A DNA stretch of 50,152 bases from Mesobacillus boroniphilus JCM 21738 (lineage in GTDB: Bacteria; Bacillota; Bacilli; Bacillales; Cytobacillaceae), in NCBI RefSeq assembly GCF_000517385.1, contig NZ_BAUW01000019.1, positions 1 through 50,152 of the forward strand. Direction: 5' to 3'. The notes below the pieces were generated by a model. The model saw only the letters and a program-made list of their open reading frames with translations, was not told where the DNA came from and made no database searches. Below, piece by piece: positions 9,741 to 18,828 of the stretch. Position 1 is the stretch's first letter. Every line of letters begins with the position of its first letter. A program made the translations under genes and the position numbers.

Positions 9741-10247
9741 TTATTCGGGCTTGACCAGGAATAAAGCTTGGCCGTATTCAACCAGCTGGCCGTCTTTAAC
9801 AAGAACTTCAACGATTTCCCCATTCACTTCTGCTTCGATTTCGTTGAAGAGCTTCATGGCTTCTACTATGCATACAATCGAATCTTTGCTGACCTTTGAG
9901 CCTGATTTTACATATGCCTCTGCTTCAGGAGAAGAGGATTGGTAGAAAGTCCCAACCATTGGTGAAACGATCTTATGTAAATTGGAAATATCCTGGATTT
10001 CTTCCTGCTTCACTTCCTGCACAGCTGCCGTTTCGACCTTAGACTCAGTGCGTGGCGCTTCCTGAACTGCCGGTACTGGCTGTGGAGTAGGTGCTGGTGC
10101 AGTTGGATGAACTTGCTCAACTACAGATTTGACTGCTCCATGCTTTTTCATCTTGATTTTTGATCCTTCATATTCATATGAAAATTCGTCAATGCTTGAT
10201 TGGTCCACTAATTTGATTAGCTCTCTGATTTCCTGTACTTTTAACAT
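9741..10247 (-). CDS. accB: Biotin carboxyl carrier protein of acetyl-CoA carboxylase
   Basis: At 168 residues this is a normal BCCP: an N-terminal segment ([15 protein letters not shown]), a Pro/Ala-rich flexible linker (about residues 55-85, with [14 protein letters not shown]) and a C-terminal biotinyl domain. The biotinylated lysine lies in [13 protein letters not shown]. Holding biotin on a swinging arm, it serves AccC and the carboxyltransferase. An open frame extends 16 codons upstream, but the ATG of MLKVQEI with GGGGTG upstream matches family starts. First gene of the accB-accC-yqhY operon. Confidence 0.95.
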   Translation of the reverse strand: MLKVQEIRELIKLVDQSSIDEFSYEYEGSKIKMKKHGAVKSVVEQVHPTAPAPTPQPVPAVQEAPRTESKVETAAVQEVKQEEIQDISNLHKIVSPMVGTFYQSSSPEAEAYVKSGSKVSKDSIVCIVEAMKLFNEIEAEVNGEIVEVLVKDGQLVEYGQALFLVKPE

Positions 10248-10455
10248 CTTTAGGCACCCCTTGTCCATTTCATAATTAAGACTAGATACTAACACTATAC
10301 GATAATACCATGTAAAAATTCAATATGTAACGCTGTTTCTTGTCTTCCTTCTCTATTTTAATATTTTCTGAAAAAAAAGTGAATTCATACGACAGGAATC
10401 CCGAAATTTCTAGCGAATATAACATTAGTTTGAAATTTAGAGGAGAATACAATCG

Positions 10456-11937
10456 ATGAAAAGTATTGAAGAAATTAAGAGAGATGATTTGGAAAGAAAA
10501 AACTCTTTAATCGTCAAAGCCACTTTGGTGTCTGTTATTTTGGCGACAGTTGTTGATATTGCCATGCAGAAGGAACTTGCCGTGATTCTTTCAATCATAG
10601 TTGGAGGTGGAGCCGGAGTCGGAGTTGTCGCAACGCTCCACTATACCAAAAAGCTAACGAATTTTATCCCTTATCTTTCCGTTATCATTGTATCCGCTGT
10701 GCTGTTTCTAATTATGGAAACTAGCGTTTCACCTACTGCCTATACCCTACTTTATTTTATCCTTGCAGCTGCAGCGATCTACATGGACAGGAAATTACTG
10801 ACCTTGGCTTCCGGTCTCGGGTTTGTAATTATTACGGCATTCACATTGATGCATAACCACGAGTTGCCTTTGGAAACGAAGAACTATGTAACCATTTATC
10901 TTTTGTATATGCTGGTCACAGTCATGCTTGGCTTCCAGTTTTCCATCTCCAAAAAGCTCGCTCAAACGATTGAATCAGCACAGCAGGAAACAGAGAGTCT
11001 ATTGAAGAAAGATTTAGAGACACGCAAAGTAATCGAAAGCAATACAAGGAGCATTGCAAAGCTAATAGATGATGTCAGATTCAAGAGCAAGGAAAATTAT
11101 CAATCTTCCATTGAAATGACACAGTCTGTGACAGAGATATCTGCAGGGATCAATATCCAGTCTGATTCAGTTGTGGACATTACCCAATCCCTTGAAAAAA
11201 CAAATCAGGTTATCGCCAGGACATCTCAACTTGTCAAAAAGCTGCACCAGGACTCAATGGCAGCCGAAAAGGTCTCCGATAAAGGCGATGAGCTGATGTC
11301 CAGCCTTATTTCAGAATTGACAGCTTCATATGAAAATATGCAGAATGTCAATACACACATCCTGTCTCTTTCCACACTGATCAAGGAAACGACCAGCTTT
11401 GCAGCGGATATCCAGGGAATTGCTTCCCAAACTAATCTGCTGGCACTGAACGCATCTATTGAGGCAGCCCGTGCAGGAGACAGCGGCAAAGGATTCGCCG
11501 TCGTTGCCGAAGAAGTAAGGAAGCTTGCTGACATCACAAGTAATACGGCGACCCAAATTACCGAAAACTTAAAAAGCGTCATGAGTGATACTTCTAAAAC
11601 AAAAGAAGGAGTCAACCTGACGGCTGAAACACTTACACAAAACCTCAAATTAGCAGCAGAAACAATGGAAGCATTTGAAACAATACACCAAACTTTTAAA
11701 GTTTTGAAGAGCGATATTTCTGAGCAGGAAGGACTGACAAAAATCATCTTGGATTCCTCGATGGCAATCGAAAGTTCCATTACAGGCTTCAGCTCCGTCA
11801 TCCAGCAGGCAAGCGCTGCGTTGGAGGAAATTTCATCATCAGCTATTTCGCAGAGTGAACATCATGAACATTTATTTAAATCCGTTGAAGCAGCACATCA
11901 ATCTTTGGATAACCTGATCAAGCTGCAGCTAAAATAA
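10456..11937 (+). CDS. Methyl-accepting chemotaxis-like membrane signalling protein
   Basis: In this 493-residue protein the first about 175 residues are mostly hydrophobic, with about five or six membrane segments (for example [20 protein letters not shown], then [19 protein letters not shown]). No periplasmic sensor domain and no clear HAMP domain are visible. The cytoplasmic part (about 190-490) is a coiled-coil MCP signalling domain with the conserved hairpin tip [20 protein letters not shown] and [16 protein letters not shown]. Such proteins dock CheA/CheW. The polytopic N-terminus suggests sensing within or through the membrane, which is inference. It stands alone between accB and spoIIIAH, with AGAGGAG upstream and its own terminator, and is an accessory gene in an otherwise conserved neighbourhood. 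Confidence 0.88.
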   Translation: MKSIEEIKRDDLERKNSLIVKATLVSVILATVVDIAMQKELAVILSIIVGGGAGVGVVATLHYTKKLTNFIPYLSVIIVSAVLFLIMETSVSPTAYTLLYFILAAAAIYMDRKLLTLASGLGFVIITAFTLMHNHELPLETKNYVTIYLLYMLVTVMLGFQFSISKKLAQTIESAQQETESLLKKDLETRKVIESNTRSIAKLIDDVRFKSKENYQSSIEMTQSVTEISAGINIQSDSVVDITQSLEKTNQVIARTSQLVKKLHQDSMAAEKVSDKGDELMSSLISELTASYENMQNVNTHILSLSTLIKETTSFAADIQGIASQTNLLALNASIEAARAGDSGKGFAVVAEEVRKLADITSNTATQITENLKSVMSDTSKTKEGVNLTAETLTQNLKLAAETMEAFETIHQTFKVLKSDISEQEGLTKIILDSSMAIESSITGFSSVIQQASAALEEISSSAISQSEHHEHLFKSVEAAHQSLDNLIKLQLK

Positions 11938-11965
11938 AGGGAAGGCCATCGCCTTCCCTTTTACT
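11938..11965. terminator. Shared terminator of the chemoreceptor gene and spoIIIA
   Basis: AGGGAAGGC and GCCTTCCCT form a tight stem with a 4-nt loop followed by TTTT on the plus strand. The complement ends TTTATTTT, so it probably also ends the convergent spoIIIA transcript. Confidence 0.8.
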
Positions 11966-11975
11966 TATTGTTCTT

Positions 11976-12521
11976 TTATTTTACAGGCTCAAATTGTACC
12001 GCTACTAGCTGTAAAGAGCCAAGCTCTGTACGCACCATCTGAATAATCTCGTTTGCTGCAGACGCTGAATGCTCCTGAGCTTTTACTGTGATTCTGACGT
12101 TCTCACCGTCCGCACGGACAAGTGCATCTTCGTAACCCATTGATTTGATCAAAGTTTCAAGCACGCCTTCCTTTTGAGCTACTTCATCAAGCTCGTTCAT
12201 CTTTTCAATCGCATCGCTGCGGTCTTGAGCCGGCAGGTCAGTTGAAGCCACGATGTCCTGAAGGTCTTCCTTCATTTTAGTACGCTGTTCTTCAAGCTTC
12301 ATACGAAGTGCCTCGAACTTTTCATCGCTTGCGATGCCAGAAATGACTGTTTTGCCATCTTTGGATTCTGTTGCTGCCGTCTCTTTATCTTCAGCCTTTT
12401 GCTCTTCAACACCAGCCAGATCCGCTTTTTGCTGTTCAGGTGAAGTGATATAAAACACCGACAGTACCACTACAAGACTTAACATTGTCAATAACCAAAC
12501 TGTTTGCTTTTTCAATAACAT
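11976..12521 (-). CDS. spoIIIAH: Stage III sporulation protein AH
   Basis: The 181-residue protein has one N-terminal membrane anchor (about residues 7-26, VWLLTMLSLVVVLSVFY), a charged coiled-coil linker and a C-terminal ring-building YscJ/FliF-like domain. In the mother cell membrane it binds forespore SpoIIQ to form the channel that joins the two cells during engulfment. It is the last gene of the operon, 3 nt after spoIIIAG. The C-terminal sequence VRTELGSLQLVAVQFEPVK is typical of the family. Confidence 0.94.
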   Translation of the reverse strand: MLLKKQTVWLLTMLSLVVVLSVFYITSPEQQKADLAGVEEQKAEDKETAATESKDGKTVISGIASDEKFEALRMKLEEQRTKMKEDLQDIVASTDLPAQDRSDAIEKMNELDEVAQKEGVLETLIKSMGYEDALVRADGENVRITVKAQEHSASAANEIIQMVRTELGSLQLVAVQFEPVK

Positions 12522-12524
12522 CTA

Positions 12525-13184
12525 TTATTCCCCCTTAGATTTTTTAGGCATGACTGCCACACGATGGTTCGGTACATCCAAAGCCCTTGTGACTGCCTCG
12601 ATAATCCATTTTTTCACTTGTATATTTTCAGCACCCTTGGCTACTACGAGGACACCCCTTATTTCTGGCTTCTTTGTCTCCAGAACGATAGGAACCTCTT
12701 TTTCACCGTTGCGGATGATGACCAGCTGCTCATCCTGTGAAGCGTCCTGAACCTTGCGTTTGCCGCCTTCACGATCGGTTTCATCCGTTGTCTGGGACTG
12801 GATGGCTGTGTTCTTCTCAAGAACCTTTTTTTCAGTGGCATCCACGTTTACAAAGACTGTGACTTCCCCGACGCCATTTATACCTTCGAGCATTTCGGTA
12901 AGCTGAGCTTCATAAGCCTCTTCATACTCAGAAATGACGTCATTTCCTGCCGATTTCTTTTGCCCGAATACGGCCGCATCCTCTTCAGTCCCTGCCTCCT
13001 TCGTAGCTGTAACTGACATATCAGGATTTTCATCTCCAAGGATATTGCCTATGAGCATGATTGCTGCCCCGAACAGAACGACAATCATTAAGTATTGGTA
13101 TTTGCCGGATTTCTTCTCTGGCGGCCCGTCCTTGCCGCTCAATTTCTTCTTAAGCCAGCTTAGTGGACCCTTCTCATTGTCCAT
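12525..13184 (-). CDS. spoIIIAG: Stage III sporulation protein AG
   Basis: This 219-residue single-pass membrane protein has its anchor at about residues 31-49 (LMIVVLFGAAIMLIGNIL). The extracytoplasmic part holds a ring-building motif that in B. subtilis forms a large 30-subunit ring in the SpoIIIA-SpoIIQ complex. I chose the ATG at 13184 (MDNEKGPLSW), with GGGGGGA 9 nt upstream. A GTG three codons earlier lies directly against that site. It overlaps the end of spoIIIAF by 11 nt. Confidence 0.94.
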   Translation of the reverse strand: MDNEKGPLSWLKKKLSGKDGPPEKKSGKYQYLMIVVLFGAAIMLIGNILGDENPDMSVTATKEAGTEEDAAVFGQKKSAGNDVISEYEEAYEAQLTEMLEGINGVGEVTVFVNVDATEKKVLEKNTAIQSQTTDETDREGGKRKVQDASQDEQLVIIRNGEKEVPIVLETKKPEIRGVLVVAKGAENIQVKKWIIEAVTRALDVPNHRVAVMPKKSKGE

Positions 13185-13803
13185 GCTCGTCACTCCCCCC
13201 TTCTATCATTATTTGAATAGACTTTTCAGGAACATTCCATTTCTCTGACAGAAGAGAAGATATTTGATCTGTATTCTGAGAGGTTTGTTTTGATGGAAGG
13301 GGTGCATTCGTATCAATTTCGACTTCTCTTACTACTGCCACAGTCTCTCCCTCATCTTCGGCTTTTTTTACATGCACGATGACATACTCCAGGTTCTCAG
13401 GGAAAGGCCGCTGATCCTGATCATTTACTTCAAGCTCGATATTAGCAATCTCCATTCCCTGCTGCTCCATCAACTCCTCCTCTGCGGCTGTTTTCAATTG
13501 GACAGCCATTGTTTCTAAAATATATGCATGCTGGGATGCTTGTATTTCTTTTTTCTGAAATTCTATTGAATTTTTTATATTTTCATCCTCTAAACTATTG
13601 AATTGGCCCATGGAAGCAATCGCCGATTCAAAGTCAGATGTAAACAGTTTCATGACCGGAGACAGAATGATGGCGATCAAAATCAACCCGGTGACAATCT
13701 TCGTATATTTCTGGAAGCTGGAATTAGGCAGCAGCATGTCAAGGACAGTTGCCAGGAGAATGAAGATAATAATATTGGTAATCCATTCTTTAATAAAATC
13801 CAT
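13174..13803 (-). CDS. spoIIIAF: Stage III sporulation protein AF
   Basis: The 209-residue protein has two N-terminal membrane segments (about residues 8-27 and 35-54: NIIIFILLATVLDMLLP and IVTGLILIAIILSPVMKLF), followed by a soluble domain with a ring-building fold in the family. It is part of the SpoIIIA channel in the mother cell membrane. The short LP(N/S)S loop between the helices is characteristic. It is 12 nt after spoIIIAE with GGGGGAG upstream. Confidence 0.94.
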   Translation of the reverse strand: MDFIKEWITNIIIFILLATVLDMLLPNSSFQKYTKIVTGLILIAIILSPVMKLFTSDFESAIASMGQFNSLEDENIKNSIEFQKKEIQASQHAYILETMAVQLKTAAEEELMEQQGMEIANIELEVNDQDQRPFPENLEYVIVHVKKAEDEGETVAVVREVEIDTNAPLPSKQTSQNTDQISSLLSEKWNVPEKSIQIMIEGGSDEHGQ

Positions 13804-13815
13804 TTCTTCTCCCCC

Positions 13816-15015
13816 CTACCTCACCATCATTGTTAGATTTCCCGCGGCAATAATGACCGTGATCGTCAGGAAAAACATCAAGGATACAATCCCCAGCGCA
13901 GCAAAAACATAGATGATGCTCTTGCTGATGACGTCGAGACAAGTTATCACCGGTCCCCCACCCAATGGCTGAAGAATTGCAGCCGCAAATTTATATATGA
14001 AAGCTACCATGAGGATTTTCACAGCCGGAAAAGCTGCGATGATCAGCAGAATAGCCACACCCGCCAGACCAACTGTGTTCTTAAGCAGCATCGAGGCACT
14101 GATGACAGTGTCGGTCGCATCTGTGAACACCCGACCGATAACCGGAACAAAATTGCCTGTAATGAATTTAGCCGTTTTTACAGTGACTCCATCTGTAACT
14201 GCTGAGGAAGCCCCCTGGACGGAAATGACACCCAGAAATACGGTCAGTAAAATCCCAAGCAGCCCAACACTCCAGTTCCGGAGCATACTGGCCAACTGTG
14301 TGACCTTGTAATGGTCTGACAGAATGCTGACAATACTGAGTAGTGTCGAAAGAAATAAGAGCGGCAGCACGACATACTGGATGAACATGCCGCTGGTGTT
14401 CATCATAAAAAGAATGACTGGATGGAAAAAAGCTGCGGAAATTAGGCCCCCAGATGTTGCCATCAGAGCCAGGAGCAGCGGAATCAAAGCCAGAATGAAT
14501 TGAATCATTGTACTTATCGTGTCATTTGTGTAATCAACCACAACATGGAAACTGTTGAGCGCAATAATGATGAGAACCATAAACACAATAGAATAGGCAA
14601 CCTTGCTGATCGTGCTTTTTTCAAAGGAATTTTGCAGGGCTTGAAGAAACATGCTGAATACGGTGAGCAATATGAGTGAACCTAACAATTTCCCATTTAC
14701 GATAAATTCATGGAATGCAAAGTTCAGTATGCCTTTGAACCATTCTTTCAGTGAAAACTTTTTTTCACCGCTGATGAAATCATATAGACTGCCTTTCTGG
14801 CTTTCTGGCAAGTAGCCATCATATTTATTAATGATATCCTCCCAGAATCCTTTCAGTTCATCGATATTCAAATCCTCAAGCTGGGCTCCGGCGATTTTGT
14901 CCGGATTGATCAATGTGCTGGTTTTCTCCTCGTCACCAGCAGCTTGTACACCTGGAATGAGAAAAAAAAGCTGGATCAATACAATGCCAAGTATGAACTG
15001 CAAATGCTGCTTCAA
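13816..15015 (-). CDS. spoIIIAE: Stage III sporulation protein AE
   Basis: The 399-residue polytopic membrane protein has a signal-like N-terminus (LQFILGIVLIQLFFLIPGVQA), a soluble segment, then about seven hydrophobic helices from residue 100 to the end. Conserved features include FVPVIGRVFTDATDTV and GGGPVITCLDVISKS. It is the permease-like part of the SpoIIIA complex. The start codon is TTG with GAGGTG 7 nt upstream. A 263-bp gap with a family 1 repeat separates it from spoIIIAD, unlike the compact B. subtilis operon. Confidence 0.94.
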   Translation of the reverse strand: MKQHLQFILGIVLIQLFFLIPGVQAAGDEEKTSTLINPDKIAGAQLEDLNIDELKGFWEDIINKYDGYLPESQKGSLYDFISGEKKFSLKEWFKGILNFAFHEFIVNGKLLGSLILLTVFSMFLQALQNSFEKSTISKVAYSIVFMVLIIIALNSFHVVVDYTNDTISTMIQFILALIPLLLALMATSGGLISAAFFHPVILFMMNTSGMFIQYVVLPLLFLSTLLSIVSILSDHYKVTQLASMLRNWSVGLLGILLTVFLGVISVQGASSAVTDGVTVKTAKFITGNFVPVIGRVFTDATDTVISASMLLKNTVGLAGVAILLIIAAFPAVKILMVAFIYKFAAAILQPLGGGPVITCLDVISKSIIYVFAALGIVSLMFFLTITVIIAAGNLTMMVR

Positions 15016-15033
15016 CTAAATTCACCTCTTCCA

Positions 15034-15238
15034 AGAAAAGCGTAAGCGCCTCGTTCAGCCTCGACAGGCATAAGACGGACGGCGAGGAGGCAGTTTCCCA
15101 GCCAGGCAACTGCCCCGAATATACTTCCCTGCAGCCTTGCGACGCGGCGTAAGCCGTGGGAGCAACTAGCTTCCCAGAATGTACTTCCACGCCGGCTTAT
15201 GACCCGAGGAGCTAGGCGCTGGAGCTGGACAATTCTCA
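15034..15238 (+). repeat. Dispersed structured repeat, family 1, copy C (inside spoIIIA operon)
   Basis: The 205-bp element starts aagaaaagcgtaagcgcct and ends gctaggcgctggagctggac plus aattctc. Its centre differs from copies A, B and D and contains its own near-inverted arms (ggcggcgtaagccg region). It lies between spoIIIAD and spoIIIAE in the transcribed region of the operon. Confidence 0.8.
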
Positions 15239-15278
15239 AATAATTAGTTTGGATCTTGCTTTATTTAAAGGCTATCAA

Positions 15279-15668
15279 TCAGCCCGGAATCAAGCGAATG
15301 ATTGTTTCGATCATTACAGTGAGAATCGGAATGGCCATGGCCAGAATGAGGATTTTCCCGCCTAATTCTATTTTTGAAGCAATAGCTCCCTGGCCTGCAT
15401 CTTTTGTGATTTGGGCCGCGAATTCGGCAATATAGGCGATTCCAATGATTTTCAGGATGGTTTCTACATAAACGAGATTTACTTTTGCATTCGCCGCCAG
15501 CTTCTGGATCATTGATATGATTTGGTAGATTTGATCAACGAGAAAAAGGAAAATAGCTGAACCGGTGAACACGATCAGCAAGAAAGCAAAGTTTGGCTTT
15601 TGTTCCTTGACAATCAGGGCCAGGAAAGTCGCGATCAGTGCTACACCTGTTATTTGAAGTATTTCAAT
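15279..15668 (-). CDS. spoIIIAD: Stage III sporulation protein AD
   Basis: About 129 residues with four hydrophobic helices. The conserved block ILKIIGIAYIAEFAAQITKD and the tail AIPILTVMIETIIRLIPG identify the family. It is a mother cell membrane component of the SpoIIIA channel. No ATG lies near the family start. A strong GGGGAGG sits 7 nt before an in-frame ATT (15668); a TTG at 15667 would be in frame only if one base is missing. An ATG at 15734 lies inside spoIIIAC and is unlikely. Given the other base losses in this window, a TTG start with an error is plausible. Confidence 0.88.
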   Translation of the reverse strand: MEILQITGVALIATFLALIVKEQKPNFAFLLIVFTGSAIFLFLVDQIYQIISMIQKLAANAKVNLVYVETILKIIGIAYIAEFAAQITKDAGQGAIASKIELGGKILILAMAIPILTVMIETIIRLIPG

Positions 15669-15681
15669 GGCAAAGCCTCCC

Positions 15682-15888
15682 CTACCCTTGAAATAGGAAA
15701 ACAGATTTAATCTTTTGAAAGAGATCGTCGACAATCGAAGCGACCATGAAAAGGATGTAGATGAATCCGAACAAGGTTACCCACTGGGCATATTCCTTCT
15801 TTCCCACCTGATCGAGAATAGTGTGCAAAAATGCAACGACAATGCCAACACCTGCGATTTTAAAAATAATATCCACTTCAAGACCCAT
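15682..15888 (-). CDS. spoIIIAC: Stage III sporulation protein AC
   Basis: The 68-residue membrane protein has two hydrophobic helices (about residues 7-25 and 36-56), with the family block LHTILDQVGKKEYAQWVTL between them. It is a small component of the SpoIIIA channel that resembles type III secretion export proteins. It begins with a good GGAGGAGG site 19 nt after spoIIIAB ends. Confidence 0.94.
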   Translation of the reverse strand: MGLEVDIIFKIAGVGIVVAFLHTILDQVGKKEYAQWVTLFGFIYILFMVASIVDDLFQKIKSVFLFQG

Positions 15889-15907
15889 CTTGTCCTCCTC
15901 CTAAACG

Positions 15908-16423
15908 CTATATCAGTAAGATGATTAATAGTAAGCCAGATAAAAATCCAATGCTTTTCACCATTTTTTCGTATTTCATTTGTTTTTCGCAGGCATCTGC
16001 TTCTTCTCTTTCCAGATGGGAGATCGTCAGCAGGATTTGTTTTTGCTGTGAATGCCGGTCATGCCTGCCGAGCGTCTCACCAAATTGCTTCATGATTTCA
16101 AACTCTCCCTGTTTGAAGGCTGTCAGTTTCCAGACTTCTTTCAGGCTTTCTTCCCATGCGGCTTTCACCGTTGTATCGGATTCTGTCAGCTTTTTAGAAA
16201 AAGCTTCAAAAAACCAGGATAAAGGCTTAGACATCTGGGCAGCGAGCTTTCTCGAGGCATCGTGCAGCGGTGTGTGACCATACATGATTTCTGCCTCCAA
16301 AGATTGCAATGCCGACTTCAGGAGCCGAAGCTGTCTTGGGCGCTCGCTAAGGTGCCTTGATGCCTCGAAACCTGTCCAAGTCGTGGCCAGGATAATCAAG
16401 ATGGCGCCTATTATTTTTATCAT
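15908..16423 (-). CDS. spoIIIAB: Stage III sporulation protein AB
   Basis: The 171-residue protein has an N-terminal membrane segment (KIIGAILIILATTWTGFEA), a helical middle with RPRQLRLLKSALQSLEAEI, and a C-terminal membrane segment (SIGFLSGLLLIILLI). SpoIIIAB resembles GspF-like platform proteins and may link the SpoIIIAA ATPase to the channel. It starts 11 nt after the reconstructed spoIIIAA stop. Confidence 0.94.
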   Translation of the reverse strand: MIKIIGAILIILATTWTGFEASRHLSERPRQLRLLKSALQSLEAEIMYGHTPLHDASRKLAAQMSKPLSWFFEAFSKKLTESDTTVKAAWEESLKEVWKLTAFKQGEFEIMKQFGETLGRHDRHSQQKQILLTISHLEREEADACEKQMKYEKMVKSIGFLSGLLLIILLI

Positions 16424-16434
16424 TTATTTCACTC

Positions 16435-17345
16435 TCACTTTTTGGCGAATTTCTTTCCGCTTGCTTCCCTGATCGAGGTGATTGTTCCCGGGCCAGAAAT
16501 TCTTCCAAGCTCCACAAATCTATCAAAAATCCCCATCTCTAAAATCGGCTTCAAAGTTGGCCTTTTTTGGATATCCTCTAGCGAATCTCCATGGGTTGTC
16601 ATGATTAATTTTATTCCCGCATTAACGGCTTCAAGAATTGCTTCTCCGTCTTCTTTGCGGCCAATCTCATCAACGACCAGAACATCAGGCTCATTGAGCG
16701 GATCATCATCATCATCCCCTCGGCCTTAGGGCAAGAATCCAGGATATCTACTCTTGGTCCAAATGTAAGTTGAGGGACCCCTTTTACACATCCTGCTATT
16801 TCCGATCTTTCATCCACAATGCCAGCTTTTAGAGGAGGCACTTTTTTATCTGGAACTCCGCTGGAAATCATCCTCGCTATATCCCTGAGCAATGTGGTCT
16901 TTCCTGTCTGGGGAGGACCTATTAACATGGTATGCTTCCAGCCATTCTGGTAAATGTATGGAAGCAACGGTTCTGCGATCCCGATTTTTTCTCTTGCTAT
17001 CCTCAGATTAAAAGAAGAGATATCCCTGATTGCTTTGACAAAGCCATTCTCAAGGATTACCTTACCTGCAAGACCGACACGATGACCTCCAGCAATTGTG
17101 ATATAGCCACGCTTTAATTCTTCCTCCAAGGTATACATAGAAAAATGCCCTAGCTTGTTCAATAGCTGGACAGCATCCTCAGGCGGAATGATATACGGCA
17201 AGAATTGAGGCTTTCCTCTAACCGTTATTTCAAGCGGCCGGTTAATCCGTATCCGCACTTCTTCCATTCCATCTTTGTCATTAGGAGGCACTGCATCCAG
17301 CAATTCCGCAATTCGTTTCGGCAAAAAAGATAAGATATCGTCCAT
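16435..17345 (-). CDS. spoIIIAA: Stage III sporulation protein AA, secretion ATPase (one frameshift)
   Basis: This is the AAA+/VirB11-like ATPase of the SpoIIIA complex. Walker A is IGPPQTGKTTLLRDIARM and Walker B follows in VLVVDEIGRKEDGEAI after frame correction. One base is missing near 16696 (ATGAGCCTGATG where AGC CCT GAT is expected). The true end is then ...REASGKKFAKK with TGA at 16435-16437, giving about 303 residues, the family length. I chose the ATG at 17345 (MDDILSFLPKRI) with AGGAGG upstream. A longer frame from 17396 is rejected because it would read through the sigma-E promoter. First gene of the operon. Confidence 0.92.
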
Positions 17346-17375
17346 CGTCGATCCTCCTGACATACGCTTACTTAA

Positions 17376-17404
17376 TATGTATGCCTGCTTGGCCACTTTA
17401 TGAC
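17376..17404 (-). promoter_or_regulatory. Sigma-E promoter of the spoIIIA operon
   Basis: On the minus strand GTCATAA (-35, 17404-17398) and CATACATA (-10, 17383-17376) are separated by 14 nt, which fits the sigma-E consensus. The -10 lies 31 nt before the spoIIIAA start. spoIIIA is a known sigma-E operon in the mother cell. Confidence 0.8.
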
Positions 17405-17557
17405 CGGCAGATTTGTGATTGGTTGATAGAGAGAATTTGTTGAGTATTTGATCTGCGCTGATCAGCTATTTTTTCGAAATGCTTTGTGCTGCATGGCCCA
17501 AAATGAAATAATATCGCTTTTAAACGAAAAGAATAGAATCGAAAGGAGTTGATAAAT

Positions 17558-17710
17558 ATGAATGAGGATCACAAGAAGTTCCAGAAAGTACAGAGAGACG
17601 ACCGGGCTTCGTACCTTGGAGGCGGCAGAAGTCCAAAGGAATCACCGATGACAGACACTGAATATAACAACAAGAATGACACTGACAAAGCACCTGGAGC
17701 TGGCGAGTAA
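17558..17710 (+). CDS. Small hydrophilic protein of 50 residues, function unknown
   Basis: An ATG with AAAGGAG 8 nt upstream opens a 50-codon frame (begins MNEDHKKFQKVQRDDR, ends DKAPGAGE). The product is highly polar with no membrane segment and no Cys. Codon use and the strong ribosome binding site argue that it is real. It lies divergent from spoIIIAA and in the same direction as the SIMPL gene. I do not recognise the family. Confidence 0.65.
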   Translation: MNEDHKKFQKVQRDDRASYLGGGRSPKESPMTDTEYNNKNDTDKAPGAGE

Positions 17711-17819
17711 ACTCTTTCTATTCCTTTTTTCCATTCCATGCTTTTTTCTATGACCGTTATTTGTTTTTCAATAACAACATAGAAATAGGTAATAGAAAAA
17801 TAGTGTGGAGGGATAATGG

Positions 17820-18484
17820 ATGGTTAATGGAATGTATACAGGATACCGCAGCAACAGTAACGGAAATGGAAAGAAGATCACTGTTAGTGGAGAAGGTTCT
17901 GTGTTCGCTGCGCCAAACAAGGCGACAGCAACGGTTGGCGTTCGGACGGAAAATCAAAACCTGCAAAATGCACAAGCTGAAAATGCATCGAAATCTAATG
18001 CAATGTTGGCAGCCTTGCAAAACCTCGGCATTGCAAAGGATGATATTAATACGGCAGATTTCCGGATTGATCCAATCTACACCTATGAGGACGGCAAGCA
18101 ATTCTTTCAGGGATATCGTGTCACACATCTGTACAGTATCACGATCAAGAATCTTGCACAGGCAGGCTTGATCATCGACACCGCTGTGGAAAATGGCGCA
18201 AACGAGATCATGAACATACAATTTTCAGTGGCAGAGCTCAGGAATTGTACAATCAGGCACTTTCAATGGCAGTGGTTGATTCATACAACAAAGCCCAAAC
18301 TGTAGCCAGGACTTTAGGAATCCAGACCTCCATTACCCCTCTCACGATTACCGAAGAAACACAAAAAGGTTCACCAGGTCCCTTCCTGGTTGCTTCATTA
18401 GATACAAGCAGCACAAGCGGGACGCCGATAGAACCAGGACAACTGGAAATCAAAGCTACAGTTACAGGAACATATATTAGTTAG
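17820..18484 (+). CDS. SIMPL (DUF541) domain protein (one frameshift)
   Basis: The frame 17820-18305 continues in 18245-18484 after restoring one base near 18236 (codons for VADAQELYNQA expected). The joined protein has about 221 residues. The SIMPL/DUF541 domain begins at KKITVSGEGSVFAAPNKATATVGV and carries the typical NAMLAALQNLGIAKDDINTADF and a YRVTHLYSITIKNL strand. Members are often periplasmic or surface proteins, but no signal peptide is visible here, only the short N-terminus MVNGMYTGYRSNSNGNG, so a cytoplasmic or spore location is possible. Start ATG at 17820 has GGAGG 11 nt upstream. Confidence 0.82.
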
Positions 18485-18686
18485 GCTCTTTTCTCAAACT
18501 TTGTTGCTATTGACTACAACATAGGAATAATGACCTGTGTTTCTTCACAAAATTAAAGATTTTTAGGAGAAAAGAGCTTGCACACTTAATACCGAACTAC
18601 AAAATGGCTATTATCACGTTACAGTCGGCTTTAGGATTTTAACAACGTCTTTACGAAAATAGCCATTAGTTAAATAAATCTACAAA

Positions 18687-18714
18687 AGTCAGGCCTATTG
18701 CCTGGCTTTTTTGT
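18687..18714 (+). terminator. Rho-independent terminator after the SIMPL gene
   Basis: TCAGGC and GCCTGG arms with loop CTATT are followed by six T. It lies about 200 nt after the SIMPL stop. The 344-bp stretch 18485-18828 holds no other feature I can support. Confidence 0.7.
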
Positions 18715-18828
18715 GATATAAAATTATAAGCTAAACATGCAAACCTTAGCTGACACAATTTGTCTATATCCACATGAATATTTTTAAGTTAAAATACCTC
18801 TATATGTATTTATTAAGGAGAGATCATC

